From Micromonospora acroterricola (lineage in GTDB: Bacteria > Actinomycetota > Actinomycetes > Mycobacteriales > Micromonosporaceae), in contig NZ_QGKR01000303.1 of the NCBI RefSeq assembly GCF_003172955.1, positions 62,001-126,000 of the forward strand: 64,000 bases of DNA, given 5' to 3'. The position numbers were made by a program, and so were the translations under genes. The first letter of the stretch is position 1; the number at the start of each line of letters is the position of its first letter. The notes beneath the pieces are model-generated. The model made no database searches. It was not told where the DNA came from and saw nothing but the letters and a program-made list of their open reading frames with translations. Of this stretch, positions 35,280-43,382 are shown piece by piece.

Positions 35280-35993
35280 TCAGTCGCGCCGGGTACCGAT
35301 CGCCCGGGCGACGAGAGCCTCGGCGACGTCTCGGACCTTGCGGTTGCTGTCCTGGGAGATCTTCGACATCAGCGCGAACGCCTCCTCCGGCGAACACCGC
35401 CGCTCCCCCATGATGATCCCCTTGGCCTGTTCGATCACGGCCCGGCTGCGCATCGCCTCCCGCATCTGCTGCGCCAGGGTGGCGGTGGTGTCGTAGAGGT
35501 GCGCGTTGGACAGAGCCACGGCGGCGTACGCGGCGAACTGCTCCGCGACGTCGGTCGCCTCCCGGTCGAAGGCATGAGCCTCGGCCGCGTAGACGTTGAG
35601 GGCGCCGACGGCGGCCTCCTGGATCGGCAGGCCGATGGACAGGGAGCTACCGATTCCCCGGCTCCGCGCGTACTCCGCCCAACCCGGCCACCGCGGCTCG
35701 GACGTCGTGTCAGGCACGCTGATCGAGTCGCCGCTGGGCGAGGAGTCCAGGCAGGGACCGTAGCCGTGCTGGTACTGCCAGGTGTCGAGGTCGCGGGCGA
35801 GATCGCTGGTGACCACCGGGGGCCGGTGGTTACCGCCTCGCACCAGGGTCACCGAGACGTCCTGCGCCCCGGGAACGCTCCGGTTGGCCAGATCGGCGAT
35901 CCGCTGCAACATCTCGTCGAGGCCGACCTCGTCGAGCCGCATCCGCCCCAACTCGGCGAAGGCGCTCTCGAGGTACGGTGACGCCTGTCCCAT
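35280..35993 (-). CDS. GAF-ANTAR domain regulator
   Basis: A 237-residue protein with a GAF domain (YGPCLDSSPSGDSISVPDTT, GIGSSLSIGLPIQEAAVGAL) and a canonical ANTAR domain (MRSRAVIEQAKGIIMGERRC, SPEEAFALMSKISQDSN). It resembles the protein at 39064 much more than its immediate neighbour, which suggests duplication. AAGGAGATCCG precedes the ATG at 35993. The ligand of the GAF domain and the RNA target are unknown. Confidence 0.88.
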   Translation of the reverse strand: MGQASPYLESAFAELGRMRLDEVGLDEMLQRIADLANRSVPGAQDVSVTLVRGGNHRPPVVTSDLARDLDTWQYQHGYGPCLDSSPSGDSISVPDTTSEPRWPGWAEYARSRGIGSSLSIGLPIQEAAVGALNVYAAEAHAFDREATDVAEQFAAYAAVALSNAHLYDTTATLAQQMREAMRSRAVIEQAKGIIMGERRCSPEEAFALMSKISQDSNRKVRDVAEALVARAIGTRRD

Positions 35994-36162
35994 CGGATCT
36001 CCTTGTCGTCGCCATGTGCCACTCCGGGCAGGGTTGTCCCCTCGCCCTACCCGGAGCTTGTGGCGCTCACACCCCGACCGGCGGACGGAAGGCGCCCGCG
36101 CGGCCCGCCCGATCCCGACCTGGTAGCGGCATAACAGGCAGATGCGGGGGTAGAGACGGGCC

Positions 36163-36678
36163 ATGCTGACACGTGCCGTACCGCAGGGTCTGGTCGCCGG
36201 TCTCGTCGGAACGGCCGTCATGACGCTCGGAGAGAAGATCGAACAGCGCCTGACCGGCCGGCCCGACTCCCACGTGCCGGCGAGGGTGCTGGAACGCCTG
36301 GCCGGCCTGCCGGAGCAGCCGCGGAGGCAACCACGGGCGCTGAACCTCGGCATGCACTACGGGCAGGGCACGCTGCTGGGCGTCCTGCGCGCCGTGATGG
36401 CGAACGCGGGACTGCGCGGGCCGGTGGCCTCGGGCATGTTCACCGTCATCCGGCTGACCAGCGACCAGATCCTGGAGAACGCCACCGGCGTCGGCGCGCC
36501 ACCCCAGACCTGGCCGCGCCGGGAACTCGCCGTTGACGTCCTGCACAAGGCCGTCTACGCGTTCGCCACCGGCGTGGTCGCCGACGCTCTGGCGAACCGA
36601 CACGGTCCCGGCCCGGGTCAACGGCACGCCGCCCGGCGTCCGGGCCGGCACGAGGACGTCGCGCCACTCCCCCGCTGA
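36163..36678 (+). CDS. Small membrane protein of unknown function
   Basis: A 171-residue protein with three or four weakly hydrophobic segments (MLTRAVPQGLVAGLVGTAVM, NLGMHYGQGTLLGVLRAVMA, AVDVLHKAVYAFATGVVADA). Its Gly/His-containing helices resemble DUF1440-like membrane proteins, but I cannot place it firmly. It is divergent from the GAF-ANTAR gene at 35993. The C-terminal 25 residues are charged and low complexity. Confidence 0.6.
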   Translation: MLTRAVPQGLVAGLVGTAVMTLGEKIEQRLTGRPDSHVPARVLERLAGLPEQPRRQPRALNLGMHYGQGTLLGVLRAVMANAGLRGPVASGMFTVIRLTSDQILENATGVGAPPQTWPRRELAVDVLHKAVYAFATGVVADALANRHGPGPGQRHAARRPGRHEDVAPLPR

Positions 36679-36757
36679 CCTCCCGGCTCAGGGCTGACCG
36701 CTCGCCCGGCCGGAACGCGAAGGTCGACGCTGCCGGACCCGGGTCATGAACACGTTT

Positions 36758-36790
36758 CGGCCCGCCCGCCGTTGAACGGTGGGCGGGCCG
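36758..36790. terminator. Convergent hairpin
   Basis: A ~14-bp stem (CGGCCCGCCC...GGGCGGGCCG) with loop TTGAA lies between the stop codons of 36163-36678 (+) and the DUF4383 gene (-). Confidence 0.75.
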
Positions 36791-36799
36791 AGCGCGAAT

Positions 36800-37255
36800 T
36801 CAGCGGCGGTCAGCCGGGCGGCGCGTCAGCGCCACTCCGAGACCGATCATGCCCAGACCCAGGAACAGGTGCAGCCAGTTGTCGGCGCCGTTGAGCGGCA
36901 CGAAGTTAGCGCCGCTCTCGTGGTCGATCACCAGACCGTAGAGCCAGAGCACCAGGTAGACGGCACCGCCGGCGATCAGGTACATGCGGGCGCCCGAGAC
37001 GGTGCGAGCCAGCGCGAGGCCAGCGACGCCGAACGCCAGGTGCACCAGGTTGTGCAGGATCGACACCTGGAACACCCCGAGGAGCTTCGCCTCGGACTCG
37101 TGCCCGGCGAACATCAACGTGTCGTAGTTGGTGGTGACCCCAGGAATGAAGCCCAGGATCCCGACGAGCAGGAAGACCGCACCCACCACCTGAGCGGCGG
37201 TGCGAACGGGGTGCTTGCCGGTGGTCGAGGTGCCGGAAACCGATTTGGTAGCCAT
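36800..37255 (-). CDS. DUF4383 membrane protein
   Basis: A 151-residue four-helix membrane protein. TAAQVVGAVFLLVGILGFIP, ILHNLVHLAFGVAGLALART and DNWLHLFLGLGMIGLGVALT are characteristic of DUF4383, a family frequent near stress genes in actinobacteria; function unknown. ATG 37255 has GGAGG eight bases upstream. About 60-80 bases upstream, GTTTT and GGGGCA could be an alternative-sigma (SigB-like) promoter, but the -10 match is poor. Confidence 0.85.
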   Translation of the reverse strand: MATKSVSGTSTTGKHPVRTAAQVVGAVFLLVGILGFIPGVTTNYDTLMFAGHESEAKLLGVFQVSILHNLVHLAFGVAGLALARTVSGARMYLIAGGAVYLVLWLYGLVIDHESGANFVPLNGADNWLHLFLGLGMIGLGVALTRRPADRR

Positions 37256-37547
37256 CTCATATACCTCCATCGAACGGGACGCTCGGCCATGTGCCCCGGT
37301 CCGCCACCTCCAAAACAAGACACCGACGACACATGTCAGGACCGGTAGGGGCTAACGAGGGCGGTCGCAGTTCAGTGATGGTCTGGCCCGACGATCCACC
37401 AACGAGGCCGGTCGGTCCCGCACCTCCACGGTGCCGCCGACGCTGACCGTACGACCGTCACGGGAAGGTCCGCCGGATTCGGCCCGCACCGTTCATCCGG
37501 AGCGGGGCTTCTGGTCGACGTTCCGCCGTACGGCGAGGCGTTTCCGG

Positions 37548-37970
37548 TCACCGGACGGGTGCTGGACGTACGTCGCTGAGGTGTTTGGTGATGCGGAGCA
37601 GCACCTCGTCCGGTGGCCCGGGGACGAAGGCGGCCGTGTCGGCGAGGGCGGCGATCAGGGGCAGTCCGCGGCCGCCGACGGTGAGCGGGTCGGGGAGGTC
37701 GGCGGTGAGCCCCGCGCCGTTGGGGGTGCTGCCGCGGTTGCCGACCTCGATCAGGCAGACGTCGTCCTCGATGAGGATGGCGATGTCGACGCTGCTGTCC
37801 ACAGTGGCGTGCATGACCGCGTTGGCGCATGCCTCGGTGATCAGCACGGCGAGGTGGCCACGGGAGTCCTCGGCGCAGTCGGTGAGGCTCAGCAGGGTGG
37901 TGAGCACCTGGCGGGCGCGGGTCACCGAGGACGGTTGGCGCGGAAGCGACATCGTCAGGGTCACGCGCAT
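37548..37970 (-). CDS. Anti-sigma regulatory factor, serine kinase-type ATPase (RsbW-like)
   Basis: A 140-residue single HATPase_c domain: VLITEACANAVMHATVDSSV holds the N-box Glu/Asn and VGGRGLPLIAALADTAAF the G-box. Such proteins bind sigma factors or phosphorylate anti-anti-sigma partners in the general stress network. ATG 37970 has GAGGAG nine bases upstream, so it can be made alone. The same frame is open back to 38828 through a truncated SpoIIE-type phosphatase, so a 426-residue fusion could also be translated. No anti-anti-sigma (STAS) gene is adjacent. Confidence 0.8.
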   Translation of the reverse strand: MRVTLTMSLPRQPSSVTRARQVLTTLLSLTDCAEDSRGHLAVLITEACANAVMHATVDSSVDIAILIEDDVCLIEVGNRGSTPNGAGLTADLPDPLTVGGRGLPLIAALADTAAFVPGPPDEVLLRITKHLSDVRPAPVR

Positions 37971-38079
37971 TGCGCAGTTCCTCCTCGGCCCGTGCGTGAC
38001 CGCGCCGGAGTGCTGTGTCACGTGGAGTCGGGATGCTCCGGTTGTGATCAGCACTACCCGGGGCCGCTGACCTGAAACG

Positions 38080-38828
38080 GTCAGGGGTGTCGCCTCGGCG
38101 TACGCCGCCCGACGGCGGCTCGTCCGCCGGCAGCAGCCAGCCGCACGGCGGCGACTGTTGCGCAGGCTGCCCACGCCCAGGGTGGCCGTCAGCGCGCTGG
38201 CCACCCCGTGGCCCATCGCGTCCGTGACGCTGAAGTGCAGCACGTCCCGGGCAACGCTGTAGTCGAACGTGTCCCCGCCGATGCTGGCCGCGGGTTCGAG
38301 CCAGCCGGACAGGGTGAACGCACTGCCCTCACACGTGAACGAGCCGGGCAGCAGGCGGCGCTGGATCTCCCCGGACAGGGTGAACGGGGTGGTGCGTTGC
38401 CCCCACTCGAAAAGGTCGGTGTACCGCCGGTTGGCGATCACCACGAACGCCAACACGTGCGCCGTCCGGGCGATCTCCCTCAGCACCCCAGGGCCGGGCT
38501 CGTCCGGCAGGATCATCTCGAGCAGGCCGATCGCCTCACCGCGGTCGGTCACCGGCGCCAACACCGTCCACCTGTCCGGCTGCGCGACAACCTGCACCGT
38601 CTGGGCGCGGAGCGCCTGCTCGGCGAGGCCGCCGTCGAACGGAATCACCGTGGCGACGTCGTCACCGTGCCGGCGGCCCTCACCGGTCCCGTCGAGCGGC
38701 ACGTGGGCCAACCGGACCAGCGCCCGGCCGCTGAGGTCCGCGATCAGAAACGCGACGGTAGGTGCCCCCGGCGCCAGACCCAGTTCGCGGGTGACCGCCT
38801 CGACCTGCCCTGACAGGTCCCATCCCAC
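38080..38828 (-). pseudogene. Truncated PP2C/SpoIIE-type phosphatase fused in frame to the RsbW-like gene
   Basis: The frame opens at ATG 38828 with a GAF-like sensor segment (residues ~5-120), then the start of a SpoIIE phosphatase: GGDTFDYSVARDVLHFSVTD and AMGHGVASALTATLGVGSLR. After SRRRAAG the family sequence ends; the second half of the phosphatase, with its C-terminal metal-binding Asp residues, is missing. The junk that follows has no stop and flows into the RsbW-like gene. A deletion of roughly 450 bases is inferred. The product should lack phosphatase activity. CCCACGG/CCGTGGG forms a small hairpin at 38824-38842, over the start codon. Confidence 0.7.
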
Positions 38829-39063
38829 GGCTCGTCCGTGGGTTCAGGCGGCGCGGGCGCGGTCCGCCAGCGGGCGAGGCTCGTGGCGGGCACCCGCACG
38901 AGGACCGGGCTACGATGGGGGCCTGTAGTCGACGCCCCTATTGTGTCGACGAGCCAGCGTCATGAAGCGGCGCAGGTCCCGGGCCCTGGTGCGGTTCTGC
39001 AGTGACCTGCGCGTCGCCTGCACTGATCAGCTCGGCGAGGTGCCCTTTCAAAGGACACCGCTC

Positions 39064-39783
39064 ATGACAGAAACGCAACTCATAACCTCGGCAGAGGCCT
39101 TCGCCCGACTCGGCCGGCTGAGGTTCAGCGACATCGACTTCCACGGAGTCCTGACCCTCGTGTCGGAGCTGGCGCAGCGGACCATCCCGGGCGCGAGCGA
39201 GGTGTCGGTCACCCTGATCGGCCCGGGCGGCGCGCACACCGCCGTGTCCACCGGCGACCTGCCCCTGACGCTCGACGAGCGGCAGTACGCATGCGGTCAG
39301 GGACCGTGCATCACGGCGGCGACCTCCACCGTCACCATCATCGTGCCGGAGATGGCCGGTGAGCGCCGGTGGCCGGACTGGGCGAGCGACGCCCTCGACG
39401 GCGGCGCGCTCAGCTCGCTGTCGATCGGGCTGCCGCTGCATGAGGCGGTCACCGGAGCCCTCAACATCTACGCCACTGAGCCGGACGCGTTCGACGACGC
39501 CGCGGTGTCTCTGTCGCAGTCGTTCGCGGACCACGCCGCGGCCGCCATGGCGAACGCCCACCTCTACGACACCCAGGTGACGCTGACGCAGCACATGCAG
39601 GCGGCCATGCAGAGCCGCGCCGTCATCGAGCAGGCCAAGGGCATCATCATGGCGGAGCGGCGCTGCACGGCCGACCAGGCGTTCGCGATTCTCACCAGGC
39701 TTTCTCAGAACACCAATACCAAGGTCCGTGATGTCGCCGCCGCCCTCGTCGCCGGCGTGACATCGTCTCAGCCCACCAGGTGA
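39064..39783 (+). CDS. GAF-ANTAR domain regulator
   Basis: A 239-residue protein with GAF (CGQGPCITAATSTVTIIVPE, SSLSIGLPLHEAVTGALNIY) and ANTAR (MQSRAVIEQAKGIIMAERRC, TADQAFAILTRLSQNTNTKV) domains, very close in layout to the one at 35280. AAAGGA lies eight bases before ATG 39064; an in-frame ATG at 38941 gives an Arg/Cys-rich extension that does not look native. It is the third ANTAR protein within 5 kb and is divergent from the SpoIIE relic. Confidence 0.88.
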   Translation: MTETQLITSAEAFARLGRLRFSDIDFHGVLTLVSELAQRTIPGASEVSVTLIGPGGAHTAVSTGDLPLTLDERQYACGQGPCITAATSTVTIIVPEMAGERRWPDWASDALDGGALSSLSIGLPLHEAVTGALNIYATEPDAFDDAAVSLSQSFADHAAAAMANAHLYDTQVTLTQHMQAAMQSRAVIEQAKGIIMAERRCTADQAFAILTRLSQNTNTKVRDVAAALVAGVTSSQPTR

Positions 39784-40109
39784 GGCCGCCGGGGGCACTG
39801 ACAACCGCGTGGGAGTGATCGACGGCATGGTCGGTCCGGACGGCATCCAGGTGTAGGCGGGACGGCCGAGGGCAGGAGTCCAGCTACATCACCCGGGAGG
39901 TGCTCGCGTCACCGGCGGCAAGCCTCTCGTGAGCGGGATAACACGCTTTTTCCTGATGTTTCCGTGCCTGTTGCTCGGGTAGCAGGAGCGCACCCCGGTG
40001 GAGGTCAAGAAGCGGCCGAACCGATCCCCTCGTGCACAGGCGCGCTTCCCGGCCGTGGTCCACCACGTTTCCGGGTGGACGCGGCCGTGCGGAGTCGAAA
40101 GGCCGTGCC
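39784..40109. other. Intergenic region before the mannitol dehydrogenase operon
   Basis: This 326-base stretch holds no convincing gene. At 39928-39945 is CGTGAGCGGGATAACACG, which resembles a lac-type operator in sequence but is only a CGTG...CACG dyad; a T-run follows. It may be a LacI-family site for the downstream sugar-alcohol genes. Nothing else stands out. Confidence 0.3.
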
Positions 40110-41636
40110 GTGACCCCACCTCGCACCCCCACCAGTCCCGACCTGCCCGCCGACCGGTACATCCGGCCGTTGACCGACCAGACAGCGCCACTGTTCACCG
40201 ACCGGATAGACGTTCCGACGTACGACCGCTCGGCGCTCGTCCCCGCCGTGGTGCACATCGGCGTCGGGGGCTTCCACCGCGCCCACCAGGCGGCCTACCT
40301 CGACTCTCTGGCCCGCCTCGGGGAGACCGGCTGGGGCGAGGTCGGCGTGAGCCTGCACTCCCCGAAGATGCGTGACGCCCTGGCACCCCAGAACTGCCTC
40401 TACACCGTGGTCGAGCGGGACCACACGGGCGACACCCTGCGGGTGGTCGGTGCGATGGTCGACTACCACTACGCCCCGGACGACCCGGAGGCGGTGCTCG
40501 ACCGGCTCGCCGACGAGCGGACCCGACTGGTCACCCTGACCATCACCGGCGGCGGCTACCCGGTGGACGAGCACGGCGAGTTCCGGTCCGACGACCCGGC
40601 CGTGCAAGCCGACCTCACCCACCCGGCCGCCCCGACCGGGGCCTTCGGCTACCTGGTGGAGGCGCTGGACCGGCGCCGCCGGGCCGGCCTGCCCGCCTTC
40701 ACCGTGCTGTCCTGTGACAACCTGCCGGACAACGGCGCCTCCACCCGGGCGTCGGTGCTCGGGTACGCCCGCCTGCGCGACGCGGCCCTCGCGGACTGGA
40801 TCGAGACCCACGCGACCTTTCCGTCGAGCATGGTCGACCGGATCACCCCCGAGACCGACGATCACCTGCGCGCGATGGTGGTCGACCGGTACGGACTGCG
40901 GGACAACTGGCCGGTGGTCACCGAATCGTTCACCCAGTGGGTGGTGGAGGACCGGTTCTGCAACGGCCGGCCACCGCTGGAGCGGGTCGGGGTGCGGTTC
41001 GTCGACGACGTCGCCCCGTACAAGTTGATGAAGACCCGGCTGCTCAACGCGGCGCACAGCGCGCTGGGCTACCTGGGTTCCCTCTCCGGCGGCTACCGCA
41101 CGACCGACGAGGTGATGGGCAACCCGGTCTTCGCCGACTACCTGAGGGCGCTGATGCGTGAGGAGATCGCCCACGTGCTCCCGCCGGTGCCCGGCGTCGA
41201 CATGGACAGCTACCAGCGAACGCTGGTGGACCGGATCGCCAACCCCCGGATCAGCGACCAGTTGGCCCGGCTCTGTGGGCGCGGCTCCACCAAGATGCCC
41301 GCCTATCTCATCCCCTCGCTGGTGGCCGCCCGCCGGGAGGGCCGCCCGACCGCGCTGCTCACCCTCGCGGTCGCCGGCTGGTTCTGCTACCTGCGCGGGT
41401 ACGACCTCACCGGAGCGCCCATCGAGGTCCGCGACGCCCGGCGCGAGGAGCTGCAACCCCTCGCCCACGCCGGTGAGACCCGCCTCCTGCTCGGCGACCG
41501 GTCCATCTTCGGCGAGCTGGGCGATGATCCGGAGTTCGTGCAGGCCCTCGACCGGGCACTGCGTGACCTGGAGTCCGACGGCCCCGCCGCCACGATCTGC
41601 GACTATCTCGCCACCCAACTGCTGCCCGCCGCCTGA
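40110..41636 (+). CDS. Mannitol dehydrogenase family protein (polyol 2-dehydrogenase)
   Basis: A 508-residue long-chain dehydrogenase. VVHIGVGGFHRAHQAAYLDS is the NAD-binding motif of the family. TITGGGYPVDEHGEF, VLSCDNLPDNGASTRASVL, and the catalytic KLMKTRLLNAAHSALGYLG with the active-site Lys and His are all present. It should oxidise mannitol, arabinitol or a related polyol to a ketose with NAD. GTG 40110 is chosen with GAAAGG about eight bases upstream. It forms an operon with the HAD gene 30 bases on, and a sugar ABC importer lies 3.3 kb downstream. Confidence 0.9.
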   Translation: MTPPRTPTSPDLPADRYIRPLTDQTAPLFTDRIDVPTYDRSALVPAVVHIGVGGFHRAHQAAYLDSLARLGETGWGEVGVSLHSPKMRDALAPQNCLYTVVERDHTGDTLRVVGAMVDYHYAPDDPEAVLDRLADERTRLVTLTITGGGYPVDEHGEFRSDDPAVQADLTHPAAPTGAFGYLVEALDRRRRAGLPAFTVLSCDNLPDNGASTRASVLGYARLRDAALADWIETHATFPSSMVDRITPETDDHLRAMVVDRYGLRDNWPVVTESFTQWVVEDRFCNGRPPLERVGVRFVDDVAPYKLMKTRLLNAAHSALGYLGSLSGGYRTTDEVMGNPVFADYLRALMREEIAHVLPPVPGVDMDSYQRTLVDRIANPRISDQLARLCGRGSTKMPAYLIPSLVAARREGRPTALLTLAVAGWFCYLRGYDLTGAPIEVRDARREELQPLAHAGETRLLLGDRSIFGELGDDPEFVQALDRALRDLESDGPAATICDYLATQLLPAA

Positions 41637-41666
41637 CCGCCCGTCCCCGTCGAAGGAGCCCTGCCG

Positions 41667-42494
41667 GTGATCCAGTTCCACGACATCGACCTCGCCGAGC
41701 TACGGGTGCTGCTCTGCGACGCCGACGGCAACCTCTTCCCCTCCGAGGAGCCCGCGTTCGTCGCCTCCGCCGAGGTGACGAACGCCTTCCTCAGCACCTA
41801 CGGGGCGCCCGGCACGCTGACCGCCGAGCAGCTGCGGCTGGGCACCACCGGCAAGAACTTCCGCACCACCGCGGTCGACCTGTGCGTCGCCCACGGCGTA
41901 CCCGTCGAGCCCGCCGTCGCCGGGTCCCGCCCACAGGCCATCCTGGCGACCGGACCGACGGTGGACGGGCGAGCGGTGCTGACCGCCGAGGCGCTGGAGC
42001 ACTGGGTGGCCGAGGAGAAGGAGCGGGTCAGCGCGTACCTCGGTGAGGTGTTGACCCCGGACCGCGACGTGCGCGACCCGCTGGGCAAGCTCGCCGCGCA
42101 CCTGGCGCTGGCGGCGGTGAGCAGCAGCGCGCTCGGTCGCCTGGAGACCTGCTTCGTCGCCACCGACCTGGCCGCGCTGATCCCCGGCGAGCAGCGCTAC
42201 AGCGCCGAGGACTCACTGCCCGTGCCGACCAGCAAACCCGACCCGGCGATCTACCGGCACGCCGGCCGGGAACTGGGCTGCGCCGGCGCGCAGGGGCTGG
42301 CCGTGGAGGACTCCGTACCCGGGGCGCAGTCTGCCGTCGCGGCGGGCTTCCCCACCGTCGGCAACGTGATGTTCGTACCCGAACCGGAGCGCGCCGAGCG
42401 GGTCGAGGCCCTGCGGCAGGCGGGCGTGGTCGCCGTCGTCACCTCGTGGTGGGATCTCGCGGACCTGGTGCTGCCGACCGTCGGCGCCCCCTGA
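41667..42494 (+). CDS. HAD family hydrolase, beta-phosphoglucomutase/phosphatase-like
   Basis: A 275-residue HAD phosphatase: motif I VLLCDADGNLFPSE (Asp nucleophile and general acid), motif II Ser/Thr region AVSSSALGR, motif III Lys in PVPTSKPDPAIYRHA, motif IV GLAVEDSVPGAQSAVAAGF. The inserted helical cap between motifs I and II is of the sugar-phosphate phosphatase type. Its position behind the polyol dehydrogenase suggests it removes phosphate from a sugar phosphate of the same pathway. GTG 41667 has AAGGAG eight bases upstream. Confidence 0.85.
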   Translation: MIQFHDIDLAELRVLLCDADGNLFPSEEPAFVASAEVTNAFLSTYGAPGTLTAEQLRLGTTGKNFRTTAVDLCVAHGVPVEPAVAGSRPQAILATGPTVDGRAVLTAEALEHWVAEEKERVSAYLGEVLTPDRDVRDPLGKLAAHLALAAVSSSALGRLETCFVATDLAALIPGEQRYSAEDSLPVPTSKPDPAIYRHAGRELGCAGAQGLAVEDSVPGAQSAVAAGFPTVGNVMFVPEPERAERVEALRQAGVVAVVTSWWDLADLVLPTVGAP

Positions 42495-42503
42495 CGCGGC
42501 AGC

Positions 42504-42531
42504 GTGGGTGCCGGCCGCGACCGGCACCCAC
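42504..42531. terminator. Perfect 11-bp hairpin
   Basis: Arms 42504-42514 and 42521-42531 with a six-base loop lie between the convergent HAD and inositol-phosphatase genes. Confidence 0.85.
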
Positions 42532-42534
42532 GGC

Positions 42535-43338
42535 TCACTGGCGGTACGCCCCGGCGATCAGCTCCCGCAGCGTCTCCCAGCGCTCCGCCGGCGCGGCCAG
42601 GACGTCACCGCTGGCCGGCCAGCTCCCCTCGCACGGCCCGGCAAGGTCACCGACGCGCCCACCGACCTCCTGCACCAGCAGGACCCCCGCCGCGTAGTCC
42701 CAGGGGCTCAGCCCCGGCAACCAGACCGCGTCCACCCGCCCGGTGGCCAGCTGGGCCAGCGCGGCGGCGGCGCTGCCGCCCCGCCGCACGTCCCGCACCC
42801 GGGGTACCAGTGCGTCGACCATCCGACCGGCCCGCGACTTCTGGTCCCCCCGGCCGAGGTTCACCTCGATCAGCGTCCGCTCCAGGTCGACCCCCCGGAG
42901 TCGGGGGAGCCGGACGCCGGCCGCCCAGGCCCCGCCGCCGCGCACCGCCTCGGCCGTCCGGCCCACCATCGGCTCGGCCACCACCCCGGCGAGCAGTTCG
43001 TCGCCGTCGACCCGGGCCGCGGCGACGCTCACCGCCCAGTCCGGCCGCCCGTACAGGTAGTTGGTGGTGCCGTCGATCGGGTCGACGATCCAGCGGATCC
43101 CACTGCTGCCCTCGACGCTCCCGTCCTCCTCACCGAGGATCCCGTCGTCCGGCCGGTGCGCGGCGAGGACCGCCCGGATCGCCCGCTCCGCCTCCCGGTC
43201 GGCCTGGCTGACCAGGTCGTCGGGGCCGGCCTTCTCCTCGACGGTCAGCTCGTCGACCCGCCGTCGCCAGTCCATCGCGGCCTGGGCGCCCGCATCGGCG
43301 GCGCGGCGCGCCACCGTCAGCAGCTCGTCGAGATCCAC
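42535..43338 (-). CDS. Inositol monophosphatase family protein
   Basis: A 267-residue Mg-dependent phosphatase with GILGEEDGS (metal Glu), IRWIVDPIDGTTNYLYGRPD (Asp-Pro-Ile-Asp-Gly-Thr metal/phosphate loop) and LSPWDYAAGVLLVQEVGG (C-terminal metal Asp). All motifs of the family are present. It could act on inositol-1-phosphate or histidinol phosphate; in actinomycetes inositol phosphatases feed mycothiol and phosphatidylinositol synthesis. GTG 43338 is preferred (GGGAGAAGAC upstream) over a start at 43386 that would overlap the UbiA-like gene, which lies just upstream in the same orientation. Confidence 0.9.
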   Translation of the reverse strand: MDLDELLTVARRAADAGAQAAMDWRRRVDELTVEEKAGPDDLVSQADREAERAIRAVLAAHRPDDGILGEEDGSVEGSSGIRWIVDPIDGTTNYLYGRPDWAVSVAAARVDGDELLAGVVAEPMVGRTAEAVRGGGAWAAGVRLPRLRGVDLERTLIEVNLGRGDQKSRAGRMVDALVPRVRDVRRGGSAAAALAQLATGRVDAVWLPGLSPWDYAAGVLLVQEVGGRVGDLAGPCEGSWPASGDVLAAPAERWETLRELIAGAYRQ

Positions 43339-43382
43339 GTCTTCTCCCTGGTCGATGTGCGGGCGCGGGTCGGCGGAGGGCC

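Noticed and set aside
38824..38842. CCCACGG/CCGTGGG hairpin as a riboswitch or IS end
   Set aside because: Seven-bp stem alone with no second element or repeat copy; too little to name.
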